Assembly (NCBI RefSeq): GCF_901000735.1
Contig: NC_081551.1
Location: forward strand, 19,000,545 to 19,064,544
Direction: 5' to 3'
DNA: 64,000 nt
DNA from: Corylus avellana
Lineage: Eukaryota > Streptophyta > Magnoliopsida > Fagales > Betulaceae
A program made the translations under genes and the position numbers. The notes beneath the pieces were generated by a model. That model was not told where the DNA came from. It made no database searches and was given only the letters and a program-made list of their open reading frames with translations. Shown piece after piece: positions 1-11,388 of this stretch (position 1 is the stretch's first letter; each line of letters opens with the position of its first letter).

Positions 1-68
1 GTGTTAAACAAGGACTAAAAACTTCAATGGGTAGGAAATTGAATTTAAATAATAATTTTCAAGCTTAC

Positions 69-1124
69 TCGGACAGGAAGATGTTCCAAGTGGTTGAGGA
101 TATCAATCAATCTATGCATCATATCATCTTCGTGAAGAGAAGGAGGGGTATTGTTGCTAGCAGGAGATATTGACACTGAAATAAGACAAAATTAGGAATT
201 TAATTAAAATTTTTACTCGTTAACTAATTAAAAAGAAAGAAAAAAAAAACAAATAATGGGCAAACATACTCAAGTATCTTTCTACTAATCGCACTCCGTT
301 TGCCGTAGAAATCTCAAATATAATCTCCCGGGGCATACTCTCCTTACTCATTGCTGTAGAAAAAATAGAAAAAATATAATAAATTATTTTAAAAAAAACA
401 AATATATACTAATAAATAAAAATGCAAAATAATACAAAATTAATTTATATAAAGAAAAAAGTAATAAATTGTTGAATTATCTTACCCAGGTTAAGCCAAC
501 TCAACAGTTTTTGTCCCAGGGCATCTAGTAGAGAGAAGAGATACGTGTGACGCCCTTTTGAAGTGTTCGGCAGCTTAGACAAATAAGGCTTGAAGTGCCC
601 AAACATTTGGGCCCAAGCACTTTGACATAGCTCGAAATCTAAATCCGTGCCGTAGACGTCTTTGCCTTCCCTTTTGGCACGTTGGACCAAACTGTCCACC
701 ACTACATTGGCCTGTCTAGCTTCCCAAAACACTAGATGTTGCATCTTATGCACGTCAATGATTGTCTTGCAACATCTAATAATATCATATAATTCTTTAC
801 TTGACGTGGATAGAGCGTTCTTGATTTGATCATACAACTTGACGTTATCGATCTTAACGATAACAGGCAGCCAGCATTTTTCTTCCAAGTCACACAAAGC
901 CAGATGTAGTGCGCTTGCCTCCGCCAGCAATGGATTTGGATTTTTTGCATTGACAATTTTTGCGCACCGCAAAAGAGGTACTCCCCGGCGGTCAAATACC
1001 GCATATGCCAAGATCATGTGTTTCTTTGAAGGACTTGCGTCTGAATTCAGCATGTTCAGGTTCAAATTACTTTGATTACTCACTGAAGGTGACCATCTAG
1101 AAAATCGAACAAAAGATTCCCGAG
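69..1124 (-). CDS. RNase H-like (RVT_3-type) domain protein, 3' part, continues off the left edge
   Basis: Three exons can be read on the minus strand: 1124-486, 353-270 and 175-69. All have GT-AG borders and splice in frame; a further donor at 68 shows that the gene continues to the left. The large exon encodes an RNase H fold of the type found in plant non-LTR retroelements and their domesticated relatives. Counting from the first Met (1083), acidic residues sit where the family has catalytic ones: Asp31 (AVFDRRG), Glu55 (LLAEASAL), Asp79 (VKIDN) and Asp130 (NVVVDSL). The next exon carries PREIIFEIST and the third is hydrophilic. The exon has a good acceptor with a polypyrimidine tract at about 1125-1145, so the true start is probably in an upstream exon not identified here. 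There are no stops in this copy, whereas relatives at 7.1-10.5, 22.1-23.9, 47.5-48.4 and 51.5-53.1 kb are broken. Nuclease activity is not established; it could be an expressed gene or a recently inactive one. Confidence 0.6.
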
Positions 1125-2380
1125 CTGAAAAGGAACAAGAGAAAGAAATTCATAAGTAAATATCTCCAACTATGAATGAAGAGGAGATACAATTCATAAC
1201 AAAAACAGTACAATTGTATAGGTACACTTGGTCTAAATAAATACAGTACAATTGTATATATATATTTATATATATCATTCCACTAATTCTATCTACGTTC
1301 AAATGAATATTTTCACTTCCCATATCTAGAAAACAGAGCCTTATATATATATCATGCAATGAAGCAGAACATAAAAACCTCATATTTGTAAAAATATTGA
1401 CATTCAATAACCAATAAATCTCCTTCCATTTTCACATTAATGCTAACATCATGAGAAATTCACTGAGCTCAAATCACGACAAAAAAAAAAAGACAGATCT
1501 CAAACAAAAGGAATGAACGAATTAATAAGACGTCCTAGTTCTCATCAAAATCTTGTCATCGTTCTGTGCGGCGAGGAATCCCAGGAGGAGGCTTGAAAAA
1601 TTAGAGGTGGGATTTAGGGGTAGGCAGGTTTGTGGGGTTTGGAGGAGGAGGAGGAGGAGGGTCGATTGAGACAAAGGAGAGAGCCTTCCGGTCTCTATTA
1701 ATAATTTATGGCTTCCTCACTCTTCCTGCTTTATTTTTCAAGCCTCTCTGTTTCATTGTCGGAGATGGTGCTCTTGCCTCTAGGCTCTAACCCAACTCTC
1801 TACCCAGACCCTTGATTGGGATTTGAAGAGGAACGCCACCTTCCGGGTGTGAAGGGAACAAATTGAGCGGACGGGTGGTTGTTGGTTTTGCGGGGGTGTG
1901 TTTTCTGAACTTGGGGTTTCCCGGGTTTTGGTTCTTCTGCGTTTTTAAAATTTGATTTTATTATTATTTATTTATTTTTTTTGAGAAAGATTTTATTATT
2001 AACTTTTAATGAGGCGAGGAAAATTGTGCTGGTTTATATTGTAATGAGGCGTGAGCTGGCACGCACCACATTGGCATTTAAAATTTAAAATATAAATATG
2101 AGCTGGCACGCACCGCATCCTCATTGCATTAAAAATTAAAATATAAAAATATAAAAATATGAAATTACGCGTTTAGGCTTCAGCTATAGATTAGATTCTA
2201 ACCGTAGGATCGACCTACACGTATCTAACTAAATCAAACTAAAATTTGGTTGTCAGACTTTCATTCAATCGTGTATCGTATCTAACAACACCATTGAATG
2301 AATGACTTTGCTCTCGTCATCAGACTCGCCTTTCTCTCTCCTCGACAAAGTTCGCATCTTTATCTTTGGCTCTCCTTTCT
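1125..2380. other. Non-coding flank, no gene recognised
   Basis: This is AT-rich DNA upstream of the RNase H-like exon. It holds a GGA-rich stretch at about 1640-1665 and a phrase repeated at about 2049 and 2100 (GAGCTGGCACGCACC). Short ORFs here have no recognisable domain. An undetected 5' exon of the RNase H-like gene could lie in this stretch, but I cannot point to one. Confidence 0.5.
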
Positions 2381-2593
2381 CCTTCTCCTTCTCCTTAATG
2401 CCAGAACGCCGTATCCTCTCTCTCTCTCTTTCCCTACCCTAACCCACCAAACAAAGCCCCATCTCCTTGCTCATATTTCTACCTTTGTTTCGGGGTTAGT
2501 ATTTTTATTTCATTCTCTTTGTATTTTTGTTTTGGAAGATCTACCTGGTCAAAACTAATTTCTCTTCCTTTTGATTTTCTGGCTTTTAAGGGT

Positions 2594-2687
2594 CGCCTGC
2601 CCCGCAAACCACACACCGAAGGGCTTCCCCAGCAGGAGCCGCTTCCGCCTAATCGACGGTCCCCCAGGCTCAGACGACTTTTATAGG
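2594..2687. repeat. GC-rich conserved block, copy 1 of 3
   Basis: This block of about 94 bp runs from CGCCTGCCCCGCAAACC to GACTTTTATAGG and recurs at 4290-4382 and 6867-6960. It is much more GC-rich than its surroundings and ends in an AG-G context, so it resembles an old exon. Copy 2 is open on the plus strand (CPANHTPKGFPSRS) but I recognise no family. Confidence 0.55.
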
Positions 2688-3435
2688 TTTGATTGTGTTT
2701 TTACTTTAATTTCTGTCTGAAACTAGATCTACTCTGTTCTAAGTGCTAAGTGCTAGATCTAGGTTTGATTGTGTTTGTATTTTAATTTTCAAGTCTGAAA
2801 CCACAGCCGCCCTGTTTTTATCTACCCTGTTCTAAGTTCTAGATCTAGGCTTGATTGTGTTTGTATTTTAATTTTCAAGTCTGAAATCAGAGCCGCCCTG
2901 TTTTTATCTACCCTGTTCTAAGTTCTAGATCTAGGTTTGATTGTTTTTGTATTTTAATTTTCAAGTCTGAAACCAGAGCCGTCCTGTTTTTATCTACTTT
3001 GTTCTAAGTGCTAAATCTACGTTTGATTGTGTTTCTATTATAATTTTCACGTGTGAAACCAGAGCCGCCCTGTTTTTATCTGCTTTGTTCTAAGTGCTAG
3101 ATCTAGGTTTCATTGTGTTTCTATTTTGATTTTCAAGTCTGAAACCACAGCCGCCCTGTTTTTATCTACTCTCTTCGATTGTGTTTGTATTTTAATTTTC
3201 AAGTCTGATACTAGGTTTTATTGTGTTTGTATTTTAATTTTCAAGTCTGATACTTGGTTTGATTGTGTTTGTATTGTACTTTTCAAGTCTGATACCAGAG
3301 CTGCCCTGTTTTGGCTAAGTGCTTGATCTGGGTTTGATTGTGTTTGTATTTCAATTTGCAAGTTTGAAACCATTTTTATCTGCACTGTTATTAGTTCTAG
3401 ATCTTGGATTGATTGTGTTTGTATTTTGTTTGCAC
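2681..3435. repeat. About 85-bp tandem subrepeats, block 1
   Basis: Roughly nine degenerate copies of a phrase containing GATTGTGTTTGTATTTTAAT, CTGAAACCAGAGC and CTAGATCTAGGTTT. Sister blocks lie at about 4378-4985 and 6953-7200, and an inverted remnant at about 52560-52650. The monomers share no spacer/repeat structure, so this is satellite-like DNA and not CRISPR. Confidence 0.75.
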
Positions 3436-4289
3436 GAGAGGTTATGATGCAGTATTGCATATTGGGAATTTTTCCCTTGAACAACTTTCTAGGTCGACCA
3501 TGGTCTGATTCAGCTACTCAGCTTTTGATTTTTCTTTTTGTTTTCCTTTCTTGGTAGTCTCCATTCCTTCCCTTGGCTTAATAAAACTCAAAGTTTTGGT
3601 ACTATGATTCGGTGCTTTATATAGAAAATTAAGTACAATATTTTAATATAGGTCTGCTATCTATAAACTAATTATTGGTTCATTTTTTTCTTTTTTCTTT
3701 TTGATGTAGATCATATCCATTCACTTTTGTAATGTTATGGTATTGAATTATTAAGAATTTGAATGTGTTTGTATTGTGTGACTTTTGTGGGTTTAGGTTT
3801 CAGAAATTTTGATTGTTTTCCCCTGTTTTGTGTACTGTTGGCTGATCTTCTCCTTCTCCTTCATACCAGCTTCTCTCTTTCCCCACCCTACAAAGCCGAA
3901 TCTCCTTGCTCATATTTCTACCTTTGTATCTTTATTTGATTTCGTGGTATGAGTGTCAGATCTAACCTTTCGTTTTGATCTTCGGGGTTAGAATTTTTAT
4001 TTGATTCTGTTTGTATTTTTGTTTCTAGCGTCTGCCACCACCATGCTTGCTCAACGCCGTATCCTCTCTCTTTCCCTACCCTACAAGGCCCATCTCCTTG
4101 CTCATATTTCTACCTTTGTATCTTTATTTGATTTCGGGGTTAGTATTTTTATTTCATTCTGTTTGTATTTTTGTTTGGAAGAGTGCGAGTGCTAGATCTA
4201 CCAGTTCTGATGGTCAAAACTAATTTCTCTTCTTTTGATTTTCTGGATTATAAGGGCTGAGAATGAAAAAGACATTTACACTTGTATCT

Positions 4290-4382
4290 CGCCTGCCCCG
4301 CAAACCACACACCGAAGGGCTTCCCCAGCAGGAGCCCCTTCCGCCTAACTGACGGTCCCCCATACTCTGACGACTTTTATAG
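4290..4382. repeat. GC-rich conserved block, copy 2 of 3
   Basis: Second copy of the block at 2594-2687, differing at only a few positions and followed again by the 85-bp subrepeats. It keeps an open plus-strand frame. Confidence 0.55.
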
Positions 4383-4985
4383 GTTTGATTGTGTTTTTAT
4401 TTTAATTTCTATGTCTGAAATTAGATCTACTCTCTTCTATGTGCCAAGTGCTAGATCTTGGTTTGATTGTGTTTGTATTTTAATTTTCAAGTCTGAAACC
4501 TCAGCCGCCCTGTTTTTATCTACCCTGTTCTAAGTTCTAGATCTAGGTTTGATTGTTTTTGTATTTTAATTTTCAAGTCTGAAACCAGAGGCGTCTTGTT
4601 TTTATCTACTCTGTTCGAAGTGCTAGATCTTGGTTTGATTGTGTTTCTATTTTAATTTTCTTGTGTGAAACCAGAGCTGCCCTGTTTTTATCTGCTCTGT
4701 TCGATTGTATTTGTATTTTAATTTTCATGTCTGATACTAGGTTTGATTGTGTTTGTATTTTTATTTTCATGTCTAATACTTGGTTTGATTGTGTGTGTAT
4801 TGTACTTTTCATGTCTGATACCAGAGCTACCCTGTTTTGGCTAAGTGCTTGATGTACACTGTTCTCGGTGCTAGATCTAGGTTTCATTGTGTTTGTATTT
4901 CAATTTTCAAGTTTGAAACCATTTCTATCTGCATTGTTCTTAGTTCTAGATCTTGGTTTGATTGTGTTTGTATTTTGTTTGCACG
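4378..4985. repeat. About 85-bp tandem subrepeats, block 2
   Basis: Second block of the subrepeat family, about seven degenerate monomers, in the same position within the 1.6-kb unit as block 1. Confidence 0.7.
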
Positions 4986-5252
4986 AGAAGTTATGATATA
5001 GTATTGCATATTTGGAATTTCTCACTTGAACCACTTTCTCGGTCGACCATGGTCTGATTCAGCTACTCTTTTTTGTCTGGTAATGACCATGGCTACTCAG
5101 CTTTCTATTTTTCTTTTTGTTTTTTTATTTCCTTTCTTGGTTGTCTCCATTACTTCCCTTGGCTTAATAAAACTCAAAATTTTGGTACTATGATTCGGTG
5201 CTTTGTATAGAAAATTAAGTACAATATTTTAATATAGGTCTGCTTTCTATAA

Positions 5253-6236
5253 GGTGGTGTTTGGCAAAGGTGGTGAGAGTTGCCTAGACACTGTAGAGTG
5301 TTTGTATATTTGCCTTTAATAAAATGAGCTGGCTGAACCTGATGTAGAATTACCGTATTAGCCTTCAGTTTCTTTCTTTTTGTTTTCCACCGCTGTCGAT
5401 TACCCTCCATCTCCCTCACTTTCTTTCCTCCTTGTCTTCTCACAGCCATGAATTTCACATTCTCACTCTCTGCTCTGACAGCCTCTCGCCCTCTCCACAC
5501 TCTCTCCGCTTGCTCTGTTCTATTTTTTTGTTCACCGCCTACTCTGTTTCTTGGGTATTTGAAAGAAGGTTTCCAAGCTCACAGCTGTGAATTTCACATT
5601 CTTTCACTGCCATGTCTTCAAAGGCCAGGACTACGAGGCACCTTTTCTTTTCAATTCTTTGTGTGTTTCATTGAAATTTTTCTGTGTGTTGAGTGTTGTG
5701 GCCGTGGGTTAGTTTTTCTGAGGTTTTGCAGAGGAGTGGTGATTCTTTGAATGATATTTTTGTGGTGTTGTTCTGCGATTATGGGTAATTCCATTTTTGT
5801 GCCTGGGATCTTTGGGTTTTTCTTGGTTTTTGTTTCTCGGTAAGTTTTACCTGGGCCAACATTTTCTGTTTTTTTGGTAATCCCCGATTACTCTGATGGA
5901 CATGAAGCTAGCGAAGGGGGGGACGCCCAAAATATAAAACCCTAACTATTTGCCTAGAGAATCAGTGAAAAATGAATGAAACTACTTTAAAATCCTACAC
6001 ACAGCAGAAATAACCGTAAAATCAGCTATAAAGGATCCAAAATCCCAATTTCCAAACATTTCCCTCCCCCGATTTTCTAGACAACCAAACGGGGAAAAAA
6101 ACACAAAGTGGCCAAAGAAAGATAAGGGCAATATGGTCAAAGAAACTGAAATATTGATAATAAAAGTTCAAAGTTTGATGATCAATTGGTCAAATGGTGA
6201 ACAGGGTCTAGGACAACCCGGTTGCCAAACGAAGCC
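5253..6236. mobile_element. Non-autonomous PIF/Harbinger-type element, 984 bp
   Basis: The ends are imperfect terminal inverted repeats: GGTGGTGTTTGGCAA on the left and, in reverse complement, GGCTTCGTTTGGCAA on the right. It is flanked by TAA on both sides (5250-5252 and 6237-6239), the 3-bp target duplication known for PIF/Harbinger elements. The equivalent site in unit 1 of the tandem array (about 3661-3670, CTATAAACTA) is empty, which fixes both ends. No transposase is encoded. The interior contains two related phrases (GAATTTCACATTCT at about 5449 and 5589) and CT-rich leader-like DNA that might have been captured from a gene. Confidence 0.85.
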
Positions 6237-6866
6237 TAAACTAGTTATTGGTTTTTCATGTTGTTTCTTTTTTCTTTTTGATGTATATTATATCCATTCA
6301 CTTTTGTAATGTTATGGTATTGAATTATTAAGAATTTGAATGTGTTTGTATTGTGTGACTTTTGTGGGTTTAGGTTTCAGAAATTTTGATTGTTTTCCCC
6401 TGTTTTGTGTACTGTTGGCTGATCTTCTCCTTCTCCTTCATACCAGCTTCTCTCTTTCCCCACCCTACAAAGCCGAATCTCCTTGCTCATATTTCTACCT
6501 TTGTATCTTTATTTGATTTCGTGGTATGAGATCAGATCTAACCTTTCGTTTTGATCTTCGGGGTTAGAATTTTTATTTGATTCTGTTTGTATTTTTGTTT
6601 CTAGCGTCTGCCACCACCATGCTTGCTCAATGCCGTATCCTCTCTCTTTCCCTACCCTACAAGGCCCATCTCCTTGCTCATATTTCTACCTTTGTATCTT
6701 TATTTGATTTCGGGGTTAGTATTTTTATTTCATTCTGTTTGTATTTTTGTTTGGAAGAGTGCGAGTGCTAGATCTACCAGTTCTGATGGTCAAAACTAAT
6801 TTCTCTTTCTTTTGATTTTCTGGATTATAAGGGCTGTGAATGTAAAAGACATTTACACTTATATCT

Positions 6867-6960
6867 CGCCTGCCCCGCAAACCACACACTGAAGGGCTTC
6901 CGCAGCAGGAGCCGCTTCCACCTAACCGATGGTCCCTGATGCTTAGACGACTTTTATAGG
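6867..6960. repeat. GC-rich conserved block, copy 3 of 3
   Basis: Third copy of the block at 2594-2687, the most diverged of the three. It lies in the truncated third unit, followed by a short subrepeat run to about 7200. Confidence 0.5.
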
Positions 6961-7072
6961 TTTGGTTGTGTTTTTATTTTAATTTATGTCTGTAACTAGA
7001 TCTACATTGTTCTAAGTGCTAGATATACGTTTGATTGTGTTTGTATTGTAATTTTCAGGTCTGAATCCAGAG

Positions 7073-8234
7073 TTGCCTTTTTTAATCTACTGTCTTCTCG
7101 GTGCTAGATCTAGGCTTGATTGTGTTTGTATTTTAATTTTCAAGTAATTTCTGTCTGAAATTAATCTACTCTGTTTAAGTGCTAGATCTAGGTTTTTACT
7201 CTCTTCTAATTTCTGAAATTCTGAAAAGAAAAAAAGAAATATGGGATAATTTTTACCTGGGGGGAGGCTTTTGTTTGCGTGTAGCTGTCCCACCTTTCCC
7301 ACCTTTCTGTAGTGACATGCAGTAGCTAGAACTTCGTGGACGAACTTGGTGATCTGAAAAATAGTTAAGTGATCAGTTAATTTTTATGATCTGATAAATG
7401 GTTAAATTGGTGGAGTCCATTACCTTTTTCACGCTAGACATGTTGTCAAGCGTGAAGATAGTCAGCTTGTCTCTGGATCTGGGTTTTCTGTTGTCTTCCC
7501 CCTGGTGCTCGTCCTCGTTTTTAGGGTTTACTGTTTTAGTATTTTACGGTTTTTAAACTACTAGTGTTTTTTTTTTTTTTTTTTTTTTTTGGGTTTTAGG
7601 AGTTTGTTTTGCCCTTTTTTTTTGGGCCTTTTGAGTTATTTTGGAGTGTTAAAACATATTTTTAGGCCTTCTAAGTGAACATCCAAACGTTCTGCAAGTG
7701 TTAAATTATCTTTTATTTCAATAACTTAACTAATAAGAATGAGTAAATTTAATTATTATTTTAAGAATAAATTAGCCTTGTACTTGAGAAGTTAGAAGTT
7801 TGTCTTTTGGGGTTGGCTTCGATGTGTATATCATTGAAGCCAGCTTTATTTGTTGTCCAATTCTTGGACGGCAGATAATGATATATTGGTATTGTCGATC
7901 ATAACCTTAATCGATTGATGAATTACATTAATGATTTATTAGCATAGTGACCTATAGTCTGAAAAGTCATTAGCAACAACCTTTGAACTTCTAGCAATAA
8001 ATTTTTAATGTCGCTGAAGACTAAATTCTTGTATCGTGTGGGCTCTTTTGCCCAAGCCCAACATAGTGGGCTACTGGTATATCAAGCATAAATAAAAATG
8101 CATAACCCCATAATCTAAAATTAGATAAATATCATTTTGAGTAAACGCATAGCCCAACATAGTGGGCTACTGGATTTACTCTAGATTCACTTAATTTTTT
8201 TGTTTTTTGGAAAGTCCAAATATTCTCAACCGCT
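7073..8234. repeat. 1.16-kb tandem unit, copy 1 of 3
   Basis: First of three head-to-tail copies of about 1154-1162 bp. Landmarks TGTCTTCTCGG at 7091, 8252 and 9406 give the period. On the minus strand each copy carries two exon relicts of the RNase H-like family. One has the start MSSVKK (ATG at 7441-7439) ending at a donor at 7423. The other is a 32-codon exon (7353-7258) reading ITKFVHEVLATACHYRKV, with an acceptor at 7354 and a donor at 7257. The RNase H exon itself is missing. The copies differ mainly in poly(T) length and scattered substitutions. Confidence 0.9.
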
Positions 8235-9388
8235 TGCCTTTTTTTATCTACTGTCTTCTCGGTGCTAGATCTAGGCTTGATTGTGTTTGTATTTTAATTT
8301 TCAAGTAATTTCTGTCTGAAATTAATCTACTCTGTTTAAGTGCTAGATCTAAGTTTGTACCCTGTTCTAATTTCTGAAATTCTGAAAAAAAAAAAAAGAA
8401 ATATGGGATAACTTTTACCTGGGGGGAGGCTTTTGTTTGCGTGTAGCTGTCCCACCTTTCCCACCTTTCTGTAGTGACATGCTGTCGCTAGAACTTCGTG
8501 GACGAACTTGGCGATCTGAAAAATAGTTAAGTGATCAGTTAATTTTTATGATCTGATAAATGGTTAAATCGGTGGAGTCCATTACCTTTTTCACGCTAGA
8601 CATGTTGTCAAGCGTGAAGATAGTCAGCTTGTCTCTGGATCTGGGTTTTCTGTTGTCTTCCCCCTGGTGCTCGTCCTCGTTTTTAGGGTTTACTGTTTTA
8701 GTATTTTACGGTTTTTAAACTACTAGTGTTTTTTTTTTTTTTTTTTGGGTTTTAGGAGTTTGTTTTGCCCTTTTTTTTTGGGCCTTTTGAGTTATTTTGG
8801 AGTGTTAAAACATATTTTTAGGCCTTCTAAGTGAACATCCAAACGTGCTGCAAGTGTTAAATTATCTTTTATTTCAATAACTTAACTAATAAGAATGAGT
8901 AAATTTAATTATTATTTTAAGAATAAATTAGCCTTGTACTTGAGAAGTTAGAAGTTTGTCATTTGGGGTTGGCTTCGATGTGTATATCATTGAAGCCAGC
9001 TTTATTTGTTGTCCAATTCTTGGACGGCAGATAATGATATATTGGTATTGTCGATCATAACCTTAATCGATTGATGAATTACATTAATGACTTATTAGCA
9101 TAGTGACCTATAGTCTGAAAAGTCATTAGCAACAACCTTTGAACTTCTAGCAATAAATTTTTAATGTCGCTAAAGACTAAATTCTTGTATCGTGTGGGCT
9201 CTTTTGCCCAAGCCCAAAAGTGGGCTACTGGTATATCAAGCATAAATAAAAATGCATAACCCCATAATCTAAAATTAGATAAATATCATTTTGAGTAAAC
9301 GCATAGCCCAACATAGTGGGCTACTGGATTTACTCTAGATTCACTTAATTTTTTTGTTTTTTGGAAAGTCCAAATATTCTCAACCGCT
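8235..9388. repeat. 1.16-kb tandem unit, copy 2 of 3
   Basis: Second copy, nearly identical to its neighbours. A short loss in the GCCCAAGCCCAACATAGTGG phrase at about 9213 (present in units 1 and 3) and a shorter poly(T) run at about 8730 distinguish it. Confidence 0.9.
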
Positions 9389-10549
9389 TGCCTTTTTTTA
9401 TCTACTGTCTTCTCGGTGCTAGATCTAGGCTTGATTGTGTTTGTATTTTAATTTTCAAGTAATTTCTGTCTGAAATTAATCTACTCTGTTTAAGTGCTAG
9501 ATCTAAGTTTGTACTCTGTTCTAATTTCTGAAATTCTGAAAAGAAAAAAAGAAATATGGGATAACTTTTACCTGGGGGGAGGCTTTTGTTTGCGTGTAGC
9601 TGTCCCACCTTTCCCACCTTTCTGTAGTGACATGCTGTCGCTAGAACTTCGTGGACGAACTTGGTGATCTGAAAAATAGTTAAGTGATCAGTTAATTTTT
9701 ATGATCTGATAAATGGTTAAATCGGTGGAGTCCATTACCTTTTTCACGCTAGACATGTTGTCCAGCGTGAAGATAGTCAGCTTGTCTCTGGATCTGGGTT
9801 TTCTGTTGTCTTCCCCCTGGTGCTCGTCCTCGTTTTTAGGGTTTACTGTTTTAGTATTTTACGGTTTTTAAACTACTAGTGTTTTTTTTTTTTTTTTTTT
9901 TTGGGGTTTTAGGAGTTTGTTTTGCCCTTTTTTTTTTGGGACCTTTTGAGTTATTTTGGAGTGTTAAAACATATTTTTAGGCCTTCTAAGTGAACATCCA
10001 AACGTGCTGCAAGTGTTAAATTATCTTTTATTTCAATAACTTAACTAATAAGAATGAGTAAATTTAATTATTATTTTAAGAATAAATTAGCCTTGTACTT
10101 GAGAAGTTAGAAGTTTGTCATTTGGGGTTGGCTTCGATGTGTATATCATTGAAGCCAGCTTTATTTGTTGTCCAATTCTTGGACGGCAGATAATGATATA
10201 TTGGTATTGTCGATCATAACCTTAATCGATTGATGAATTACATTAATGACTTATTAGCATAGTGACCTATAGTCTGAAAACTCATTAGCAACAACCTTTG
10301 AACTTCTAGCAATAAATTTTTAATGTCGCTGAAGACTAAATTCTTGTATCGTGTGGGCTCTTTTGCCCAAGCCCAACATAGTGGGCTACTGGTATATCAA
10401 GCATAAATAAAAATGCATAACCCCATAATCTAAAATTAGATAAATATCATTTTGAGTAAACGCATAGCCCAACATAGTGGGCTACTGGATTTACTCTAGA
10501 TTCACTTAATTTTTTTGTTTTTTGGAAAGTCCAAATATTCTCAACCGCT
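9389..10549. repeat. 1.16-kb tandem unit, copy 3 of 3
   Basis: Third copy; homology ends sharply after CTCAACCGCT at 10549. The exon relict reading HANKSLPPG is again present on the minus strand (about 9570-9665). Confidence 0.9.
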
Positions 10550-10909
10550 CAAATGACAATATTACCTTAAATTTTCAATCTTCTCCCCTCCCCCAATAAC
10601 AAAAATACCATAATTAAATAATATAACTAAAACTAATACGAAAGCTTTTTTTTTTTTTTTTTTAAAGGAAAAGAAAAACAAGTTGTGGAAATTTTATTTT
10701 TAGTTTTTTTATTAAAGAAAAAAACTATTATTATTATTATTATTTTCGAATTTATTGTAATATATATTTTTGTCTTATTGAAAAACAATTCAGAGTCGTT
10801 TTTTTACTGGCCTTAAGAGACATTGTTAATTTTTTGGTAGTGTTGTGAGGCATTATCCCAATTGAATTTTTTTTTTTTTTTTTTTTTTGGGGAGTAATAA
10901 CACATTTGT

Positions 10910-10945
<36 letters not shown>

Positions 10946-11388
10946 CTTTTAGAGATCATGTAAACATCAAAATCACACTTCCGTATTTGTTTTCACCCAT
11001 TATGAAAAGTTTTATTATTATTATTTTTTTTTATCTTTTCAAATAAATCTCTGTAGATCAATAATTTATCAAATAAATCGTTCTTTCATATTTTGTTAAT
11101 TTTCTTAACTAAATGTTTGTAAAATATCAATTATACCCCTAGATATTTATTTTGACACGACTTATAAATTTGATATAAAATTAGCGGGTTATAGTGGATA
11201 AGTCTAACTTTTTAATTAAATAAATTGAATTAAAGACATGAATGATGGGTCGGCGCAAGGTAAGGTGTGTTTTGTCTCTCAAGTTTTCCAGTCTTGATCC
11301 CATTCCAAAAGATTTGCTACTTTGAAATTCATGTTTTTTTGGCTCTTATCTCTTTCAAATCTCTAACTCTCGGGTCAAAAGTTCTATA
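10550..11388. other. AT-rich intergenic DNA
   Basis: No gene seen. It contains poly(T) runs (about 10646 and 10867-10888), a TA microsatellite at about 10914-10942, and ATT repeats at about 10729-10744. Confidence 0.6.

Larger units (their letters stand above)
2390..7072. repeat. Tandem array of about 1.6-kb units (two full, one partial)
   Basis: Unit 1 spans about 2390-3840. Unit 2 spans about 4043-6418 and includes a 984-bp transposon. Unit 3 starts at about 6619 and is cut off by the next repeat array. The landmark CGCCGTATCC recurs at 2407, 4055 and 6631, and GGTCTGCT at 3651 and 5237, so the offset is about 1.59-1.65 kb once the insertion is removed. Each unit has a CT-rich leader-like start, a GC-rich block of about 95 bp, a run of about 85-bp subrepeats and an AT-rich tail. 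ORFs in the subrepeats are low-complexity by-products (for example repeated IQTQSN on the minus strand). No protein function is proposed. Confidence 0.8.

Noticed and set aside
3126..3484. Short ORFs in the satellite region on both strands (repeats of IFKSDTR or IQTQSN)
   Set aside because: They follow the 85-bp monomer and are low-complexity translations of a tandem repeat; no start context or conserved domain.
2681..4985. Possible CRISPR-like array
   Set aside because: The repeats are contiguous and degenerate, with no unique spacers, and the genome is a plant nuclear genome.
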